Positions 13,285-14,861 of a stretch of 14,861 nt of DNA are shown one piece after another. The stretch is from an uncultured Ruminococcus sp. (GTDB lineage Bacteria > Bacillota > Clostridia > Oscillospirales > Acutalibacteraceae), in contig CALBHM010000370.1 of the NCBI GenBank assembly GCA_937892835.1, positions 1-14,861 of the forward strand, read 5' to 3'. Below the pieces are notes generated by a model, which was not told where the DNA came from, did no database searches, and saw only the letters and a program-made list of their open reading frames with translations. Both the position numbers and the translations under genes were made by a program. Position 1 is the stretch's first letter. Each line of letters starts with the position of its first letter.

Positions 13285-14342
13285 GCGATTGCGAAAAAAA
13301 TCCAATAGCATCAGCTCCTTTTGATATGTTTGCATCCGCAAAGAAAAATGCGGTTCCGCTATTCGCTTCATTTGAGCTGACGCCAAGGTGCAATTTGAAT
13401 TGCAAAATGTGCTATGTCCATTTGAAAAACAGCGAAATTAAGCTTCACGGCACTGAGCTTAGCGCAGAGCAATGGATTTCTCTTGGCAAGCAGGCTGTGC
13501 AGGCAGGCGCATTGTTTTTGTGCATAACCGGCGGAGAGCCGACAATACATCCCGAGTTTTGTCGAATTTATTCCGAGCTTTCAAAATTGGGTTTCATTAT
13601 AACTCTTCAAAGCAATTTGTACCGTCTCGGTGACGAATGTTTCGAGCTTTTGAAAAAGATTCCGCCGAAAAGCATTAAATTCACAATTTACGGTGCAAAT
13701 GATACAACCTATCAAAAAATATGTGGGGCGAACGACGGATTTTCAAGAGTTCTTGAAAATATAAAGCGGGTAAAAAATCTCGGCATTACGCTTGAGGCGG
13801 TCACGACCGTAACAAAGGACAACGTTGACGAGCTTCCGGAGATCGAAAGGCTTATGAAAGAGCTTGAGATTCCGTGGATACCCTCAACAGGGCTAAAAAA
13901 ATCAGTTAGGGGCGCAGATACAAATATTGAATCGCTTCGCTTACCTGACAGCGCATACCCTCACCTTTGCGAGGATGTGCAAAATCTTATAAGCAAAGGG
14001 AAAAATAAAAGCTTTTCAAAGCCTTGTGAGAAATGCAAAGAATATCGAACAGGCTTTTGGATAAAATGGGACGGCAAAATGAGCTTTTGCTCCTTCCTAA
14101 ACGAGCCTGACATCAACGCTGTTTCGCTCGGTTTTTCCGAGGCATGGAAGCGGCTTGTGAACTATGAAGAATCGCTTCAATGGCCGGATGAATGTCAAAG
14201 GTGCAAATGGAATGATGTCTGCCCCAGATGTGCCGCAACTCTTGCAACTGAAAGCGGCACCGTTAATAAAGTCAGCAAAGATTTTTGCCGATATATCGAC
14301 ATAATCTTTAATAATACGATCGGAGGAATAAAACATGGATGA
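13281..14342 (+). CDS. Radical SAM/SPASM peptide-modifying-type enzyme
   Basis: A 353-aa radical SAM enzyme. The SAM-cluster motif CxxxCxxC is 'CNLNCKMC' (Cys37, 41, 44), and 'TGGEPTIHPEF' (Gly84-Gly85-Glu86-Pro87) is the SAM-binding loop. The C-terminal SPASM domain carries auxiliary cluster cysteines: Cys249 and Cys252, Cys270 in a GxxxxC pattern, then Cys305, 308, 314 and 317 ('CQRCKWNDVCPRC', CX2CX5CX2C rather than CX3C), and Cys336. This layout is shared with PqqE and other RiPP maturases that install carbon-carbon or thioether links. The product here cannot be told from sequence. It is coupled to the PqqD-like gene upstream (4-bp overlap) and to the 98-aa ORF downstream (8-bp overlap). 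Other SPASM roles, such as sulfatase-type maturation, are less likely given the PqqD partner. Confidence 0.9.
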   Translation: MSDCEKNPIASAPFDMFASAKKNAVPLFASFELTPRCNLNCKMCYVHLKNSEIKLHGTELSAEQWISLGKQAVQAGALFLCITGGEPTIHPEFCRIYSELSKLGFIITLQSNLYRLGDECFELLKKIPPKSIKFTIYGANDTTYQKICGANDGFSRVLENIKRVKNLGITLEAVTTVTKDNVDELPEIERLMKELEIPWIPSTGLKKSVRGADTNIESLRLPDSAYPHLCEDVQNLISKGKNKSFSKPCEKCKEYRTGFWIKWDGKMSFCSFLNEPDINAVSLGFSEAWKRLVNYEESLQWPDECQRCKWNDVCPRCAATLATESGTVNKVSKDFCRYIDIIFNNTIGGIKHG

Positions 14343-14631
14343 ATATGTAACAGTAGAAGCGTATGACGTTATGCTCGGCTCCAGTACTTATTCGGCAGGC
14401 GGCAGCGACCCTAACCGTGCATCTGACGCAACCGGTAGTGCAACCGCTCACTGGCACCTTGATACAGGTGTTACGGGCAAGGGTTGGGATCTTCTGTATT
14501 ATGATTTCGCAACATCTACCATTAAAACTATGAACGTTTACGGTACAACGCATGAGGAAGTCGAGGCGAAAATTGTACCGTACCTTAACATGTACGGCGG
14601 CAGCTACGTTTCAAGCATTGGTTGTTCGTAA
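14335..14631 (+). CDS. 98-aa unknown protein, candidate substrate of the radical SAM enzyme
   Basis: I do not recognise this protein. Residues 12-40 are rich in Gly, Ser, Thr and Ala. The middle is aromatic ('GWDLLYYDFATSTIK'). The C-terminal part has an acidic helix ('THEEVEAKIVPYLN') and a short tail 'MYGGSYVSSIGCS' with the only Cys at 97. No signal peptide or membrane segment is seen. GGAGG lies about 10 nt upstream, inside the radical SAM gene, and the start overlaps that gene's stop by 8 bp. The next ORF overlaps its stop by one base. A small protein beside PqqD and radical SAM genes is often the modified precursor; length and the conserved-looking helix would also fit a small accessory protein. 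Substrate status is inference from context only. Confidence 0.65.
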   Translation: MDEYVTVEAYDVMLGSSTYSAGGSDPNRASDATGSATAHWHLDTGVTGKGWDLLYYDFATSTIKTMNVYGTTHEEVEAKIVPYLNMYGGSYVSSIGCS

Positions 14632-14861
14632 TGTCGAAATATTCTTATCAAATAATCATTCCGATAAGCTTTGATTACACGGATGATTTTTGGCAAAAGT
14701 TCGCATCCTGCTCCTCTGCTAAGCCGGCACTCACTCTCAAGTATAAAGAGAGGATCGCTGACCCGTATGACGTTGAATCATACCCTGATTTTGGGGATCG
14801 CAAAATTTTTTGCGTCTCGCACAGCATTCTTGCAATAAACGATGACTTCACAAACGGAACG
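14631..14861 (+). CDS. Start of an unidentified ORF, cut by the window end
   Basis: An open frame begins at the ATG that overlaps the previous stop (TAATG) and runs 77 codons without a stop to the window edge. The peptide starts 'MSKYSYQIIIPISFDYTDDF' and later has 'DRKIFCVSHSILAINDDF'. The one-base overlap and continued codon style make it a real gene and the next member of the operon. I cannot assign it. In other PqqD-containing polysaccharide loci, HPr-kinase-like proteins are frequent neighbours, and that is worth testing, but too little of the protein is visible to claim it. Confidence 0.6.
   Translation, partial: MSKYSYQIIIPISFDYTDDFWQKFASCSSAKPALTLKYKERIADPYDVESYPDFGDRKIFCVSHSILAINDDFTNGT

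Overview
The window looks like a piece of a Clostridia genome, most likely an Oscillospiraceae/Ruminococcaceae-type gut or rumen Firmicute. The reasons are strong GGAGG-type ribosome binding sites, a lipoprotein-type methionine transporter, a mutS-mutL pair, tyrosine-kinase (BY-kinase) exopolysaccharide genes, and intergenic space filled with short GC-rich palindromic repeats on an otherwise AT-richer background. The species cannot be fixed from the sequence alone.

Layout. Positions 1-737 hold no gene, only several families of palindromic or direct repeats. Positions 738-5414 carry mutL and mutS on the minus strand (transcribed mutS then mutL). The pair is flanked on both sides by nearly identical copies of a 109-bp direct repeat. 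Positions 5415-5890 are a second repeat-rich spacer. Positions 5898-9046 form a plus-strand methionine-transport unit: a consensus promoter, a dyad at the start of transcription, a 33-aa Cys/Met leader peptide, an intrinsic terminator (attenuator), a second small ORF ending Met-Cys-Arg-Cys, then metQ, a hairpin, metN, metI and a terminator. Positions 9096 to the window end form a second plus-strand operon with very tight spacing: an Ig-like membrane-anchored protein, two complete Wzc-type BY-kinases in tandem, a PqqD-like protein, a radical SAM/SPASM enzyme, a 98-aa unknown protein, and the start of another ORF cut by the window edge.

Main points. (1) MetQ appears circularly permuted: the segment that is C-terminal in ordinary MetQ/NlpA proteins directly follows the signal peptide, and the segment that is normally N-terminal comes last. 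(2) metN is frame-disrupted within its C-terminal NIL (methionine-sensing) domain, while its ATPase core is intact. (3) The metQNI unit appears to be controlled by Cys/Met-codon leader peptides with an attenuator; no SAM riboswitch is visible. (4) The polysaccharide-kinase operon runs straight into a PqqD/radical-SAM/small-protein module. This looks like a peptide-modification (RiPP-like) cassette wired into exopolysaccharide assembly, and it is the best candidate here for an undescribed system.
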